A stretch of DNA of 64,000 nt from Porphyra umbilicalis (GCA_002049455.2 KV918808.1:124001-188000); one strand, 5' to 3'; numbered from the stretch's first letter, positions 41,326-51,547 are shown. Notes: generated from the letters alone by a model not told the origin. Translations and numbers: made by a program.

Positions 41326-42366
41326 GGTGTTGTGGGAGGAGGTGGAGTGCGGCGGGGTGGGAAAGAAGGAGAAGCAGAGGGGGTTGACACAGTGTACAGA
41401 GGGAGGAGCAAGTCGGAGATTGGAGTCAAGGGGATGGCACAGGGGGCGCGCGGCACAGGCGCTGTAGGCTTGGTCGACAGGGGGGACAAAGGCGTCGGAT
41501 GAGCTCACGGACAGGAAGCGCAGCAAAGGGGGACACGGTGACCGTCGGAGAGAGCTGCACCGCGGATCCAGTGGCTGCGGCGATGCGCGTGTGCGTGGAA
41601 GGCGCGTCGCGCTGCGATGCCACCCCCCAATCCGCAGCAAGCGGCCAGCAGGAGGGTGGGTGGCGGGCGCCGCTGCCGCATCCGCGGCAGCTGGCCGCAC
41701 GTGATCTCAACGTCATCCAGAGAACCGGTGCTACTTCAGGCTGTCCAATGGCGTCCGACGTAGCGCGACGATGGCCCTCTGCGGCTCGGCGGCGATCAAA
41801 GGTGCTGCGACCGAGAAAGGAAGAAAAAGGCACAGGTGCGCGGGTTTAAATAGGGCAGGGCCGCTCCCTGACGACGCCAAAGCAAAGGCCATGCCGCTCG
41901 ACACGCGCCGAGAAAAAAAGTGCTCGACGGGTAAGAAGAACACGCCGAGGAGATGGCCGACAGCAGGGGAAGCCACGCCCAACCGTCCTCCAAAAATCGC
42001 CCACCCGAGCACCCCGCCCTACGGGTCTAGCCGCAGCGGCGCGCGCGCCCAACCCCCCCTGCTCTACAACCTTGTCCGACGTACAAAAAAAAAATAAGGG
42101 AATGGCAGAAAAATAGAAAGCAGAAAACCCGACGCAAGCGCGCACACGCGCACCCCCCCCCACCATCGCGGACCTTCGCCAACAAACACTCTTACAAGGA
42201 GCTCCCACCGCCGACAGCTACACAGGTGGCGGTGCGGGGCTCTGTCTGCAACCCCTCCCCCCCCATCCCCGCCACCGCGCACCAAGAGAGGAAGGCAGTG
42301 GCGGCGGGCGGGCGGATTGCCACGCGGCCCGTCGCGCAGCCCCCTCCCCCCCCCCCGCCCCCGCCC
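41326..42366. other. Spacer between plastid protein and cyclase genes
   Basis: No further gene is supported. The segment includes the probable promoter of the minus-strand plastid-protein gene (41326 upward), though no TATA box is visible. It also contains an A-run near 42082. Confidence 0.45.
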
Positions 42367-43665
42367 TCACTTGCCCCCCACCAGCGACCGGTGCAGCATC
42401 CCCCCCGGCTGGTGGAGGGCGCGGAGCTCCGCGAGCGCCTCGCCGAGCTCCTCGAGCGTCACGTCATTCACCACGACCGCCTCGCCAATGGCGGTGACGA
42501 GGGGCAGCCGCTGGCGGCCACCCCGGTGTTCCACCGCGTCGACGAGCCCCGCCCACAGCACCTCCACCCCGCACCCGTCGTGCCACGTGGGGAGGGCGAG
42601 GCGGGCCATGACGCGGAGGATGCGGTCCCGCGTCGCCCCGTCAATCCACCCGCGGCGGGCCGACAGGACGACGCACAGGACGCCGTCGAGGTTGACCGCC
42701 TCCCCGTGCATGAGGCCGTCGGGGCCCGCCGGGTGGTTCATCTCGAGGATTTTGGAGAAGGTGTGCCCATAGTCGACGACGCGCTCGAGGTTGGCCTCCC
42801 ACAGGTTGGGGCCGAGCTCCTCGAGCATCATCTGCACCGACAGCTCGACGACGCGGGTGGCAACGGGGGCAATAGTGGCGGCGGTGGTAGCGGCGGCGGC
42901 GGTGGTCGTCGCCGCCTCGCCCGCGTCCGCGTCGGTGGCGGTGGAGGCGGCAGCGGCGGGTGTGGGTGCGGGGGCGGGGGCGGGGGCCACCCCCCCAAAC
43001 CGCGAGTCGATGAGCGCCCGCCCGTGCACTTCGAGCAGCGCAAACAGCTCGGCCGACCGCACGAGCGCGAGCTTCATCACCTCCCCGAGCCCATTGACCA
43101 CATTCCGCTCGTCTTGCGTCGCGACAAACGCCACGTCAAGAAAGGCGGCGAGCGGCGGGTAAAAGGCGCCCATGCGGTTTTTGAGCCCCCCGTGCACCGG
43201 GTCGGCCCAATCGACGCCCGTCTTGACGCCGACCGACGCGTCGACGAGCGCGAGGAGCGTCGTCGGCACGCGGATGTAGGGCACCCCGCGGCGGTACATG
43301 GACGCCGCAAAGCCGACAATGTCGAGCACGACGCCGCCGCCAATGGCGAGGATCGGCTCGCGGCGGTGGAGCCCAAAGTCGACGAGCGCCTCAAAGAGCG
43401 CGTGCACCGCCGGCAGCGTCTTGTTCTCCTCCTCCCCGCGGAGGATGAGCGTGCGCGTCGGGATGCCCTGCGCGTCGAAGTAGGCGGCCAGGCGGGCGCC
43501 ATACACCTCCGCGACGGCCGCGTCGACGACCAGAAAGCGGCGGGCGGGCGTGCCGGCCGGCCGGTGCCGGTGGGCGAGGGTGGGGTTGGCAGGATTGAGC
43601 AAGTCCGTGTACATTTCTACCGTGTACTGTTGGGGGGGGGGGGGGGGAGGGGGGGGAGGCAGCAT
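42367..43665 (-). CDS. Sugar-phosphate cyclase (dehydroquinate-synthase superfamily, EEVS/DDGS-like)
   Basis: These enzymes close sedoheptulose 7-phosphate or a related sugar into a cyclitol, using NAD and a metal. DDGS makes the core of mycosporine sunscreens, and EEVS leads to gadusol or pseudosugars. Visible motifs: the NAD-binding GGGVVLDIVGFAASMYRRG (about residue 110), IRVPTTLLALVDASVGVKTG, and the metal ligands in NGLGEVMKLALV (Glu near 195), YGHTFSK (His near 300) and LMHGEAVN (His near 320). NGLGEVMK and PNLWEANLERVVDYGHT are closer to EEVS/DDGS than to true dehydroquinate synthase. A low-complexity Ala/Thr insert follows residue 220. The 432-residue model starts at ATG 43665 before a proline run; an upstream in-frame extension to 43992 exists but looks noncoding. 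No O-methyltransferase domain is fused. EEVS versus DDGS is not settled. Confidence 0.8.
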   Translation of the reverse strand: MLPPPPPPPPPQQYTVEMYTDLLNPANPTLAHRHRPAGTPARRFLVVDAAVAEVYGARLAAYFDAQGIPTRTLILRGEEENKTLPAVHALFEALVDFGLHRREPILAIGGGVVLDIVGFAASMYRRGVPYIRVPTTLLALVDASVGVKTGVDWADPVHGGLKNRMGAFYPPLAAFLDVAFVATQDERNVVNGLGEVMKLALVRSAELFALLEVHGRALIDSRFGGVAPAPAPAPTPAAAASTATDADAGEAATTTAAAATTAATIAPVATRVVELSVQMMLEELGPNLWEANLERVVDYGHTFSKILEMNHPAGPDGLMHGEAVNLDGVLCVVLSARRGWIDGATRDRILRVMARLALPTWHDGCGVEVLWAGLVDAVEHRGGRQRLPLVTAIGEAVVVNDVTLEELGEALAELRALHQPGGMLHRSLVGGK

Positions 43666-44316
43666 AGAAAAGTGAGGCGCAAAGGACGAGCAAGAGGCAA
43701 GCCGACCAGCAGCAGCGCAAGCAGGTCGTAGGTCGCAAAAATAACCAGACGCACGAGTGTCAGTGCTGCCGCTCAGCTCGCAGCCAACATGCGGGCGGCC
43801 CGGCAGGCGGCCCGGCAGGCCCCGTTGGCGCCACCCGCCGTCGGCAGGCCGTCGCGGCGCCCCCCCATCGCGACCACGCTGACCCTGCCCCGTGCCCCCG
43901 GGGGACGCCAGCCCGTCCCTCACCCGCCCCCGCCCCCGAGACGAGCCCCCCGCCACCCGTGCCGTGGGTGTTGCCACCGGCACCGCCGTCAAGAGACCGC
44001 AGCGGCGCGCTCAACGGGGCGGCCGGCCGGCCCGCCCCTCTGCCCGACACCCGTTCGACGGCCAGCGCGCACACACAGCATCAGCGACGCTGCCTCCCAG
44101 CCATCCCCCCCACCCCCCACCCCCCCCCTCACCACGACCGCCCTCGCCGTCACCACCGCACCCATCGGCGGCTCCACGCCACCGCGCAAGCAAGCAGCCC
44201 ACGGGGCAGCCGCCGACCACACACACACACACACACCCACCCACCCACACACACGCGAGCACGGCTGTCATGCGCCACCCCCCCCCCCCCCCCCCCCCAC
44301 CCCCCCAACAACGCAC
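43666..44316. other. Spacer with CA/ACCC microsatellite
   Basis: Contains a dinucleotide and tetranucleotide repeat (ACAC... then CCACCCAC) at 44213-44255 and a C-run of about 18 near 44280. There is no supported gene. Confidence 0.6.
44213..44255. repeat. CA/CCCA microsatellite
   Basis: About ten AC units, three CCCA units, then four more AC units. Confidence 0.9.
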
Positions 44317-44739
44317 CTCAACCGGCAACTCAAAGTAGTTGGTCCACGCGCGCGTGCACCCCCCCCCCGGCGCGTCGTGCACAAACACATTGTGCGGCGC
44401 GCGGGGCACGGGCGTCATGCCCGGGCGGTCGTCGGGGGACGCGCCGGGCCGGCGGCCGCCGCCGACGAGGCCGACGCCCACCGGCGGCGGCGGCGGCGGC
44501 GGGTGCGGCTTGGCCGGCGGCGGCAGCGCGTGGCCATTGACCGCCTCGACGACGGCGGTGACGGCGGGCGTGGCGCCGCTGGCGGTGGCGCTCTTGAGCG
44601 GCGCCCCAATGGTGGAGGGTTGGGGGGGGGGCGCCGTAGCCGCCGCCGCCGCCGCCGCCGCCGCCGCGCCAGTAGCGTCGGCGGCGGCGGCGGGGCTGTG
44701 CTCTCTCCCGGCCGCAGCGGCGGGTGGCGTCGGCGCCAT
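44317..44739 (-). CDS. Possible first exon of an unrecognised gene
   Basis: From ATG 44739 the minus-strand frame is Ala/Pro-rich and then becomes distinctly non-repetitive: GMTPVPRAPHNVFVHDAPGG, followed by CTRAWTNYFELPVE. It ends at a good splice-donor match, GAG|GTGCGT, at 44316. That suggests an exon-intron boundary. No downstream exon was located with confidence before the cyclase gene. The family is not recognised, and the frame overlaps mirror-image GC-rich frames on the plus strand. Confidence 0.35.
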
Positions 44740-45236
44740 GGCCAGCCGTGGGGGGCTGCCGGGATCCCGCGTGTCGGGATGGTGGGGGGGGGGGGGGGGG
44801 GGCAGGGGGGTTGGGTGGGGGGGCAGGGGGGTTGGGGGGGGGGGGGCAGCACCCGTCCACAGTGGACGCGGGTCCCGGCCGGGTGCCGGCAGGTCCCTCG
44901 TAGCGGTGGCGTACCGCCGCTGCGGCGCCGGCCGAGGCGGGGCCGAGGCAGCGGGACGGTCCGAGCACCGGGGGGGGGGGGCAGACGCCGGTCGCGGGAC
45001 GCGAGCGCCCCGCCGTCGGGGGCGGTGGCGGTTGACGCGCCGGGCCACGCGCGTCGTGCCAGCGGCCGCGGCGCGGCCGCGCGGCCAGACAAGAGCGGCG
45101 CGCGCGGCAGCGCTTGCAACAGCAGCGCGTCGGGGCGCGCTCGCCGCTCGGGCACGGGGCGCCCGAGCTCGCGGCCCACCGCGACCGCCGCGGCCCTCGA
45201 CCCCGCGACAGTGGTCGTCAACCGTCGGTGCAGGCG

Positions 45237-46073
45237 GCAGCCCAACAAAACGCCGAATGGAAAGGCCTGTTGGGCAACGCCGAACAAAAGCTCATCTGTT
45301 GGGCCGCTTGTTCGGGCAACAGACGCCGAACAGAACGCCATTCTGTTCGGCGTCGCTGTTGGTCTGTCTCGTGGGTCGGTTGCACAATAGCCAGGAACTG
45401 GCTCGCGAAACGGCTCTCAACAGCAACCAGCTGTAGCATGACTATGCGTATTTGATGCTTCAATGAAAGTCCATAGCCGCCCCTGTGACGGACTGCGTCG
45501 TGAGGAAGTCCCGCTGCGTTGCTAGATTAAGTCAAGTACGACGCAGCCAGCCTTGTCCTTATGTGTAGCTCGTTGGAGAAAAGCTGGTCCACCTCCTCAA
45601 CCGCCCACGAGCCATTTGCCGACGGCTTGGCAATCGTTGTCTTCGGCCGGGATGCCACAAACACCACTCGTTCCACTTACTGCCCGGCTCCTCCCCCTGC
45701 CCCCCGACGTCAACGCCCTCGCTCAACCCTTTCATTCGCTCTGTGGATGCATGGCCTCTGGGCGTGCTTCGCCCCCGCATGTGGTGCGTTGAATGGCGTT
45801 CTCCTCGCGTGCTGTTCCTCTGCCCCCGACCCCCCCCCCTACCACTTGCTATGAACTGTTTCTGCGGCACAGCCTTGGCACTGCAGCACTAGTGGCTGTG
45901 TAGTTGATCGTGATCCAGAGTATCCAATCCCGCGCTCGATCGCACGTGCTGCACGGTTCTACCGAAAATTCCGAGATCCAGCACCTACCACCGAATATTG
46001 ATGGAACAGAATGGCGTCTGTTGGGCCTCTGTTGGGCACAGACTCCCGAACGGAATGGCGTTCTGTTTGGGCT
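45237..46073. mobile_element. Possible non-autonomous element with degenerate inverted ends
   Basis: The left end reads AGCCCAACAAAACGCC. The right end, reverse-complemented, reads AGCCCAAACAGAACGCC. Both ends contain further CTGTTGGGC and GAACAGAAYGGCGT motifs in opposite orientation. No target duplication is visible, so the boundaries are tentative. Confidence 0.4.
45322..45354. repeat. Hairpin with 14-bp perfect arms
   Basis: GACGCCGAACAGAA at 45322-45335 is the exact reverse complement of 45341-45354, with loop CGCCA. Confidence 0.9.
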
Positions 46074-46530
46074 ATCCCCTTCACTGACGACGGCAGGTGG
46101 GGGTCGGGTGGGGGGTGACGGCCCCGAGGCGGCGCCCCCCGACGGCGGGGCCCACGCAGACGCCTGTGGCCCGCGGCGGGCGATGCATCGACGCGGCGTG
46201 CGGCCGACGCGGCACGTGCGGTTGGGAGGGCGGGGCCAATTGGCGACCGGTCCAGGCGGGCGGTGGCGAATGGCGTCGGGCCCTCACCGTGCGGCGGGGC
46301 GCGCCGCGGTCCGCGGCGCGCGCCCGGTCGCCTCTTTCCACCGTCGACGGGTGACCCGGGGGTTTGGTCACACTCGAGAGCGCCTCGTAGGGGCGCGCCC
46401 CACCGCCGGCGGTGGACCTCGGGCCGGCTGCTGACAATGGGAGACGGGCCCCTCGCACGCCCAGTTAAGGCGTCCGCTCCGGCTTTCAGCATTACAGCTG
46501 TCTCCAAAAATATTGTTCCAACGTGCTGCT

Positions 46531-46620
46531 TTCTGAATGGAGCAAGGGTCGCGGCGTGCATTCTGAATGGAGCTAGGGTCGCGGCGTGCATTCTAAATGG
46601 AGCTAGGGTCGCGGCGTGCG
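46531..46620. repeat. 30-bp tandem repeat, three copies
   Basis: Units at 46531, 46561 and 46591 begin TTCTRAATGGAGC and end GGGTCGCGGCGTGC. They differ at two or three bases. Confidence 0.95.
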
Positions 46621-46660
46621 ACCCTAGCGCTCTGCTGCAGTGTGAGAGGGGTGCGACCCC

Positions 46661-46702
46661 AGCACTTTTTGACCCATTGGATCCAATGGGTCAAAAAGTG
46701 CT
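46661..46702. repeat. 42-bp perfect palindrome
   Basis: The 21-bp half-site starts AGCACTTTTTGACCC and meets its exact reverse complement at a central TTGGATCCAA. There are no mismatches and no spacer. Confidence 0.97.
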
Positions 46703-46717
46703 ACCCTCCAGGGAGAG

Positions 46718-46741
46718 GGTCATTCAACCAATTGAATGACC
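46718..46741. repeat. Mini-hairpin with foldback-element ends
   Basis: GGTCATTCAA and TTGAATGACC are separated by CCAA. The outer GGTCATTC equals the terminus of the foldback element at 46809-46977, so this may be an extreme deletion derivative of it. Confidence 0.6.
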
Positions 46742-46808
46742 GCCTTCCGCGACGGCGTCGTCGTGATTCCGGCGTTGATCCGGGTGCCTGACGGAATCGC
46801 CTCGGGCG

Positions 46809-46977
46809 AGGGTCATTCTACACCAGCCCGAACGCCCCGAACGTCCGAACGCTGAACGGCCATATCGAAATTCCATTGGCCAAGCATCCCAGCCGAGGCC
46901 ACGTCGCCCAATGGGATTTTGATATGGCCGTTCAGCGTTCGGACGTTCGGGGCGTTGGGCTGGTGTAGAATGACCCT
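46809..46977. mobile_element. Foldback element, about 72-bp inverted arms
   Basis: Left arm 46809-46880 and right arm 46906-46977 are inverted repeats with about four differences and one indel; the loop is about 25 bp. The ends are AGGGTCATTCTACACCAGCC and its reverse complement. The arms share AACGTCCGAACGCTGAACGG exactly. There is no coding capacity. No convincing target duplication was seen. Confidence 0.85.
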
Positions 46978-47787
46978 GGGTCAGCAGCGGGCGTCAGACC
47001 AGAAGCAGTTTCGCGCCGCGTCGTGCCTTGCCTGGCGCCGCGCGTTCAGCGACATTCACCATTGGATGACTTGTTTCAAACTGACTCCATGCCACGTCTC
47101 TCGGCATCACCGCTCTTGTGGCATGCAGAGGCGATGACCACCAAGCGTTCGAAAAGAACCATCTATTTGACTGACAAACTGGCTAACAGCCAATAAAGAA
47201 TGCGAATTTAGATGGCGGGCCAACCACGAGGCAGAAGTTCCGTTGAAACCCAGACGAGACAAAACACTCACTCTGAACTGGGCGCGCTCGTGCGTCGGCT
47301 GGCGTGTATTTTGTGAGGGTATTTGTGAGATGTAGAGCACATTGCACACGTGGAACAGTTGGGGTAGCCATCACATTGATCCTAGCCCATTATTCAGTTC
47401 CAGCAGTCGCTTGTGTGGCCAATGAAGGAACACCCTTTGCTCTGTCGACCAATCAACGTCGCGGTCATAGGCTACCGAACCGACCGTACGCGGCGTGCGT
47501 CACGGGGTTCGGACAGTGGGCGCTGTACAGCAGGACCACCCCGCCATCCCGTGCCATCCTCGCTTGTAGTCGACCACCTCGTCGACCGCCCGACCACCCC
47601 GCCCGCCCGTCGCTGTAGCCCCGGTCGCCAATGTCGCCACGGTCGCCACTGTCGCCACTGTCGCCACGGTCGCCACACTGTCGTTTCTGACCCACCGCCC
47701 CGCGACGGCCATCATAACACCGGGGTCGGGATTGGCGCGCCCGCCCCCGCCCCCGCCAACGGGCGAGCGCCGCCGCTGCCGCCACCG

Positions 47788-47819
<32 letters not shown>

Positions 47820-47854
47820 GGATTGGCGTGCCGCCGCTGCCTCCCGACGCGGCC
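46978..47854. other. Spacer with a 9-bp repeat and C-runs
   Basis: No gene is supported. A 9-bp repeat (KGTCGCCAC, five copies) lies at 47632-47676. C-runs occur near 47796-47819. Confidence 0.5.
47632..47676. repeat. 9-bp tandem repeat, five copies
   Basis: TGTCGCCAC or GGTCGCCAC repeated without spacing. Confidence 0.9.
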
Positions 47855-48326
47855 ATGGCAGACCCCCCCCGCCCCCTCCCCGCGCCAAAGGCGGAACCCC
47901 CCCCCCCTCCCCCCCCCCCCCCCGCCCCCTCGCGCCGCTGTGCCCCCCCCCCGCTTCCACGCCCTCCCCGTCACGGGCGTCACGACCCTCGTGGCCGCGT
48001 CGGCGACCCCCCCCGTGTCGGCGGTCAAGCGGTTCACGCTCGCCCTGCCGCCCGACCAATCCCTCGCCGCGTGGGCGCCCACCGACCACGTCAAGGTGCT
48101 GCTGCCGGGCGTGCCACCGCGCAAGCCGCGCTCCTACTCGCCGACGTCCCCGCGGAGCCGCGTCGGCAGCGTCGACTTGACCGTGAAAATCTACGCGGGC
48201 GGACCGGCGTCAACCTACTTTGACGCCCTCACCGTCGGCGACGTGGTGCGCACGGCGGGGCCCGTCACGCTGCCGGTCGCCCGCCCGCGGCGGCGGGGGT
48301 ATGGGCCTGCCGCTGCCGCCCCGCCG

Positions 48327-48361
<35 letters not shown>

Positions 48362-48817
48362 GGACGGGGGCGGGCGGCTGCTGGTCGTTGTGGCGCTCGG
48401 GATTGGCATTACGGGCGCGCTGCCCGTGGTGGTCGATGAGCTCCGCCGCGGCGCGCGCGTGGCGCTCGTCCACGCGGTGCGGTTTAGGGTGGAAGCCGCC
48501 GCCGTCGACGGGGTGGAGGCGGTCGCCGCGGCGGCCGGCGGCCGCCTGACCGTCCACCGGCTGGCCAGCGGGGAGGCGGTGGACGGGTGGGCGGCCGGCC
48601 GCGTCGATGCGGACTACCTGCGCCGCGTTGTGGCGGATGGGGCGGGTGGGGCGACCGACGGCGCGGCGCCGTGCGTGCGTTGGGTGGTCGTCGGCAGCAA
48701 GCCCCAAATGCGGAGCGTGTGGGGGGTGCTTGGGAAGCTCGGCTACACCCGCTGGTCCCACGCGTTGTACCTCAAGACGCTCGTGCCCCGGGGGGGGGGG
48801 AGGGCCAAGGGGCGTGA
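47855..48817 (+). CDS. NADH-cytochrome b5 reductase-like flavoprotein
   Basis: Family members move electrons from NAD(P)H through FAD to cytochrome b5 or other acceptors. The FAD-binding signature RSYSPTSP (from 48129) is followed by VDLTVKIYAGGPASTYFDAL and VGDVVRTAGPVTLP, which match the ferredoxin-reductase-type fold. A Gly insert precedes the NAD domain, LLVVVALGIGITGALPVVVD, where GIGITG replaces the usual GTGITP. The domain ends VVVGSKPQMRSVWGVLGKLGY in place of the usual CGPPPM motif. The usual PPM cysteine is missing, so activity is uncertain. The N terminus is unclear: ATG 47855 is in another frame and joins only if a C-run (47914-47934) is one base off. The C terminus is also unclear because of a G-run at 48789-48799; 48817 is the stop in one of two possible frames. 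Confidence 0.65.
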
Positions 48818-49021
48818 CGGCCCCCGTGTTGGTCGAGCAAAGCGCACGGTGGGTGCGGTTCCGGGATGCCGGCGTCAGGCGGCGCTTGAACCAAACCGCG
48901 AAAACGAATTGTCGTGTCGTGCACCAGACCAAGAGGTGCGTCCCGCGCCACCCACCCCTCATCCGACACCTACGGGCGTGTAGAGGCGCTCTCCCCCCTT
49001 TGCCCCCCCCTGCCGCTCCCC

Positions 49022-49810
49022 TCACGAGCGGAACGTCGGGCAGTCGAGCAGCTGAAACTCGTTGCGCAACTCAATGCCGAGCCCCAGCTTGGCCGCCACC
49101 TGGTACGCGCTCAACCCCGGGTGGCGCGGGCTGCGGGCCCACATGCCCATGACCTCGGGGGGCCCCTTTTGGGCGCACGGCAGCCGCGGCGGCGCGTGGC
49201 CCGCCGGACACTGGTAGATGGCAAACGCGTGCACGCGGCCGCCGGGCGACGTTTTAACGGCCACGATTTTGACGGGCGGCAGCGGCGGCCGCCGCCCGCC
49301 GCCGCCCACCGGGCGCCACAGCAACGCGCGGCGGCCGCCGCCCGCCCCGCCGTACCGCACCGTCCAGCGGCGGCAGGCGGTGCGGGCGGCGCCGCCCTCG
49401 GGGCGGGTGGTGAGGCACAGGGTGACGGCGAGGCGGCCATAGCGCACCGTCGCGTCCATCGTCGGACACGTAATCTGGGCGGCTGCGCCGAGGCCAAAGA
49501 GCCCCTTGACGTAGTTTTTGGCGTCGTTGCTCAGGTCCCGCATGACCCACCGGCCGGCGAGGCGGTAGAGGGGCACGACCACCGACGGGACGGTCGCAGA
49601 GCAGCCGTCGTGGTGCGGAAAGTCCCCGGCCTGCGTACACTGCCGGACGGCCGTGGGCAGGGCGCCGTCGACGACGGCGGGGGTGACCGCGCCCGCCGCC
49701 CGTACCGCCAGTGCCGCCTCGGACGCCGACGTGGCGGGGGCCGTGGCGGCAACGGCAACGACGACGGTGGCAGCGGCGGTGGCAGCGGCGAGCGCTCGCC
49801 AGACCGCCAT
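49022..49810 (-). CDS. Secreted lipocalin-like protein
   Basis: Lipocalins bind small hydrophobic molecules in a beta barrel. The 262-residue model starts at ATG 49810 with a signal peptide (MAVWRALAAATAAATVVVAV, cleavage after about residue 28). The first lipocalin motif fits YRLAGRWVMRDL (GRW at 86-88). Strands such as ATVRYGRLAVTLCL, RWTVRYGG and VHAFAIYQCP follow. The closing MWARSPRHPGLSAYQVAAKL...NEFQLLDCP matches the conserved lipocalin end (a WxxxRxP segment, a helix and a final Cys). Cysteines near 58, 70, 107, 121 and the C terminus could form disulfides. A Gly/Arg insert sits mid-domain. The assignment rests on motif pattern only. The ligand is unknown; pigments or lipids are possible. 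A frame extension upstream to 49924 is unlikely to be coding. Confidence 0.6.
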   Translation of the reverse strand: MAVWRALAAATAAATVVVAVAATAPATSASEAALAVRAAGAVTPAVVDGALPTAVRQCTQAGDFPHHDGCSATVPSVVVPLYRLAGRWVMRDLSNDAKNYVKGLFGLGAAAQITCPTMDATVRYGRLAVTLCLTTRPEGGAARTACRRWTVRYGGAGGGRRALLWRPVGGGGRRPPLPPVKIVAVKTSPGGRVHAFAIYQCPAGHAPPRLPCAQKGPPEVMGMWARSPRHPGLSAYQVAAKLGLGIELRNEFQLLDCPTFRS

Positions 49811-51547
49811 GGCCACGGCGGGGGGGGGGGGAGACGGGCACCTCGACGGTCGGTCCTTGGCGGGGTGGCGCCGGGGCGGGCGAGCCGGCGCGTCGAGCAG
49901 CACACGGTCGCCTCGGCGGGGCACGGGTGGCTGGCGGGATGCACTGACCCCCGCCGATGCCCCGGTCGCACCGGCGGCGGCGGCGCGTCAAGTACCTGCC
50001 GACGGCGGGGGCCGTGCGCAGCGTCGGCGCGCCGCACGGGGTTGCCCCCGACCGAGGGCGCGGTGCGGCGCGCGCCGCGTGCCCCGCCCGCGTCCCCTGC
50101 TCGCCCCCACGCGCCGCACGCGGCGGCGGCGCGCGCCCGTCGTGGCGCCGGGTGCGCTCGGGCAACCTCCCCGCGTCGGCGACCAGTGTCCCTTCCCCCC
50201 CCCCCCACGGGGGGTGGTGCCGCTCGCCCCCGCATGGCCAAAGGGCCCTCGCCCCCGCCAGTGCCCCGCCGCCGTCTGTCGCCGCGCGCGCGCGCGCGGC
50301 GGCGCCGCCGCCGCCGCGCGGCCGGGGGGCGGCGGCGGTCGGCGACGGCCGCTTGCCGCCCTCTCCCCATCACAGAGGGAAAAAAAAAAAAAAAGTGGCA
50401 GCGGGGCACCGTGCCCGGGCGGCATGCCACCCCCCCGCGCCCCCCCGCGTGCCCGGTGCGCGCCGCCCCGCCGGCACACAGCGGCGGCGGCGGTCCAGGG
50501 CACCGCCCCCCCCCACCCCCCCCCCCCCCACCCTGTCGCCCCACGCCGCCGCCGCCGCCGCCGCCGCCGGCGGGGCGTCACGCGGGTGGATGCCGCCACG
50601 CGGGGCGGCGGCCGCCGCCACGGGCGCGGCTGCCAGCCGGCCCCGCGCGGGGGGGGCCCCCGCGGCGGCAGCGCGCCGCGGCGCCGCCGCCCCGCCGCCG
50701 CCCGCCCGCCCGCCCGCCGCCGTCGGCGCCGACGCACGGCGGCGGCAAGGGCGTGGGCGGGCACGGAGCGGGCGGCGGGGGGGGGGGGGCGGGGGGGGGG
50801 CGCAGACGGACGCGCCGCGGCGCGGCACGTGGGCGGGGCTGGCGGGCGGGCGCTCGCGCGCCGGTGATCCAGAACGGGCGATGGAATGAAACGGAAAGCA
50901 CGTACGCGAAAATACCCTGGCCTGGAGTTGTGCTGTGATCATGACTGTTTAATGATCAAAGACCGTCCATTTGTGTCAGTTCTGAAGCCGCATTTAGGCT
51001 TGAAACATGCCTCGTCGCGCTTCACTTGGCACGTGGCTGCATTTTTCATGTACATCGCTACTCGCGTGGCGATTTGGGGGGGGGGCGTCCAGCGGGGGAA
51101 TCTGCCGCCTGCTCGGTACAGGGGGGGGGCCACTGCGGAACCGGGTGTGCGTGTGCTCCCCCGCCTCGCTCGTGCCGCGCCACGTCCACCCGCACCGCGC
51201 GCGGCGGGCAGCGTCGACCGCGGCCAAGCGCCCCAACACCCGCGCCCGCCCCCGCCATCGCGGCGCCGGCCGACGCCCGCGCGGCCGGTCGGCGGTGCGC
51301 CCGTTCCCCCCTGCACCCGCCTCCCCGCCGCTCGTGGGGCGCACCCCCCACCCCCCCCCCGCACGCGGCGGTGCGCGTCGGCCGCCGCGGCGCGGCGCCC
51401 CGCCGCGGCCGCCCGACCGCTCCGCTCGCCGCGCGCCGCCGCCGCCGCGCCGTTGGCGCGCGCGGCCGCGCGGCCGCCGGCAGCGGCACACTGCCAGTGG
51501 CGGTGGCACGCGGCTCCGTCCTCCCCCCCCCCCCCCCGCCCCCGCCC
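49811..51547. other. Extremely GC-rich spacer
   Basis: Dominated by GC runs, CCG/GCC triplets and homopolymers (C-runs near 50505-50535, a 15-A run near 50382, a G-run near 50780). Long frames on both strands are Arg/Pro-rich mirror images and are not supported as genes. A short AT-richer segment lies at 50880-51070. Confidence 0.5.

Noticed and set aside
42367-43665. Annotation as a true 3-dehydroquinate synthase (aroB)
   Set aside because: The NGLGEVMK and YGHTFSKILE motifs and the C-terminal half look more like EEVS/DDGS-type cyclases. The superfamily is certain, but the shikimate role is not supported.
48914-50938. A 674-residue Arg/Pro-rich plus-strand frame and its mirror frames
   Set aside because: It overlaps the better-supported minus-strand lipocalin-like gene and consists mostly of GC-rich low complexity.
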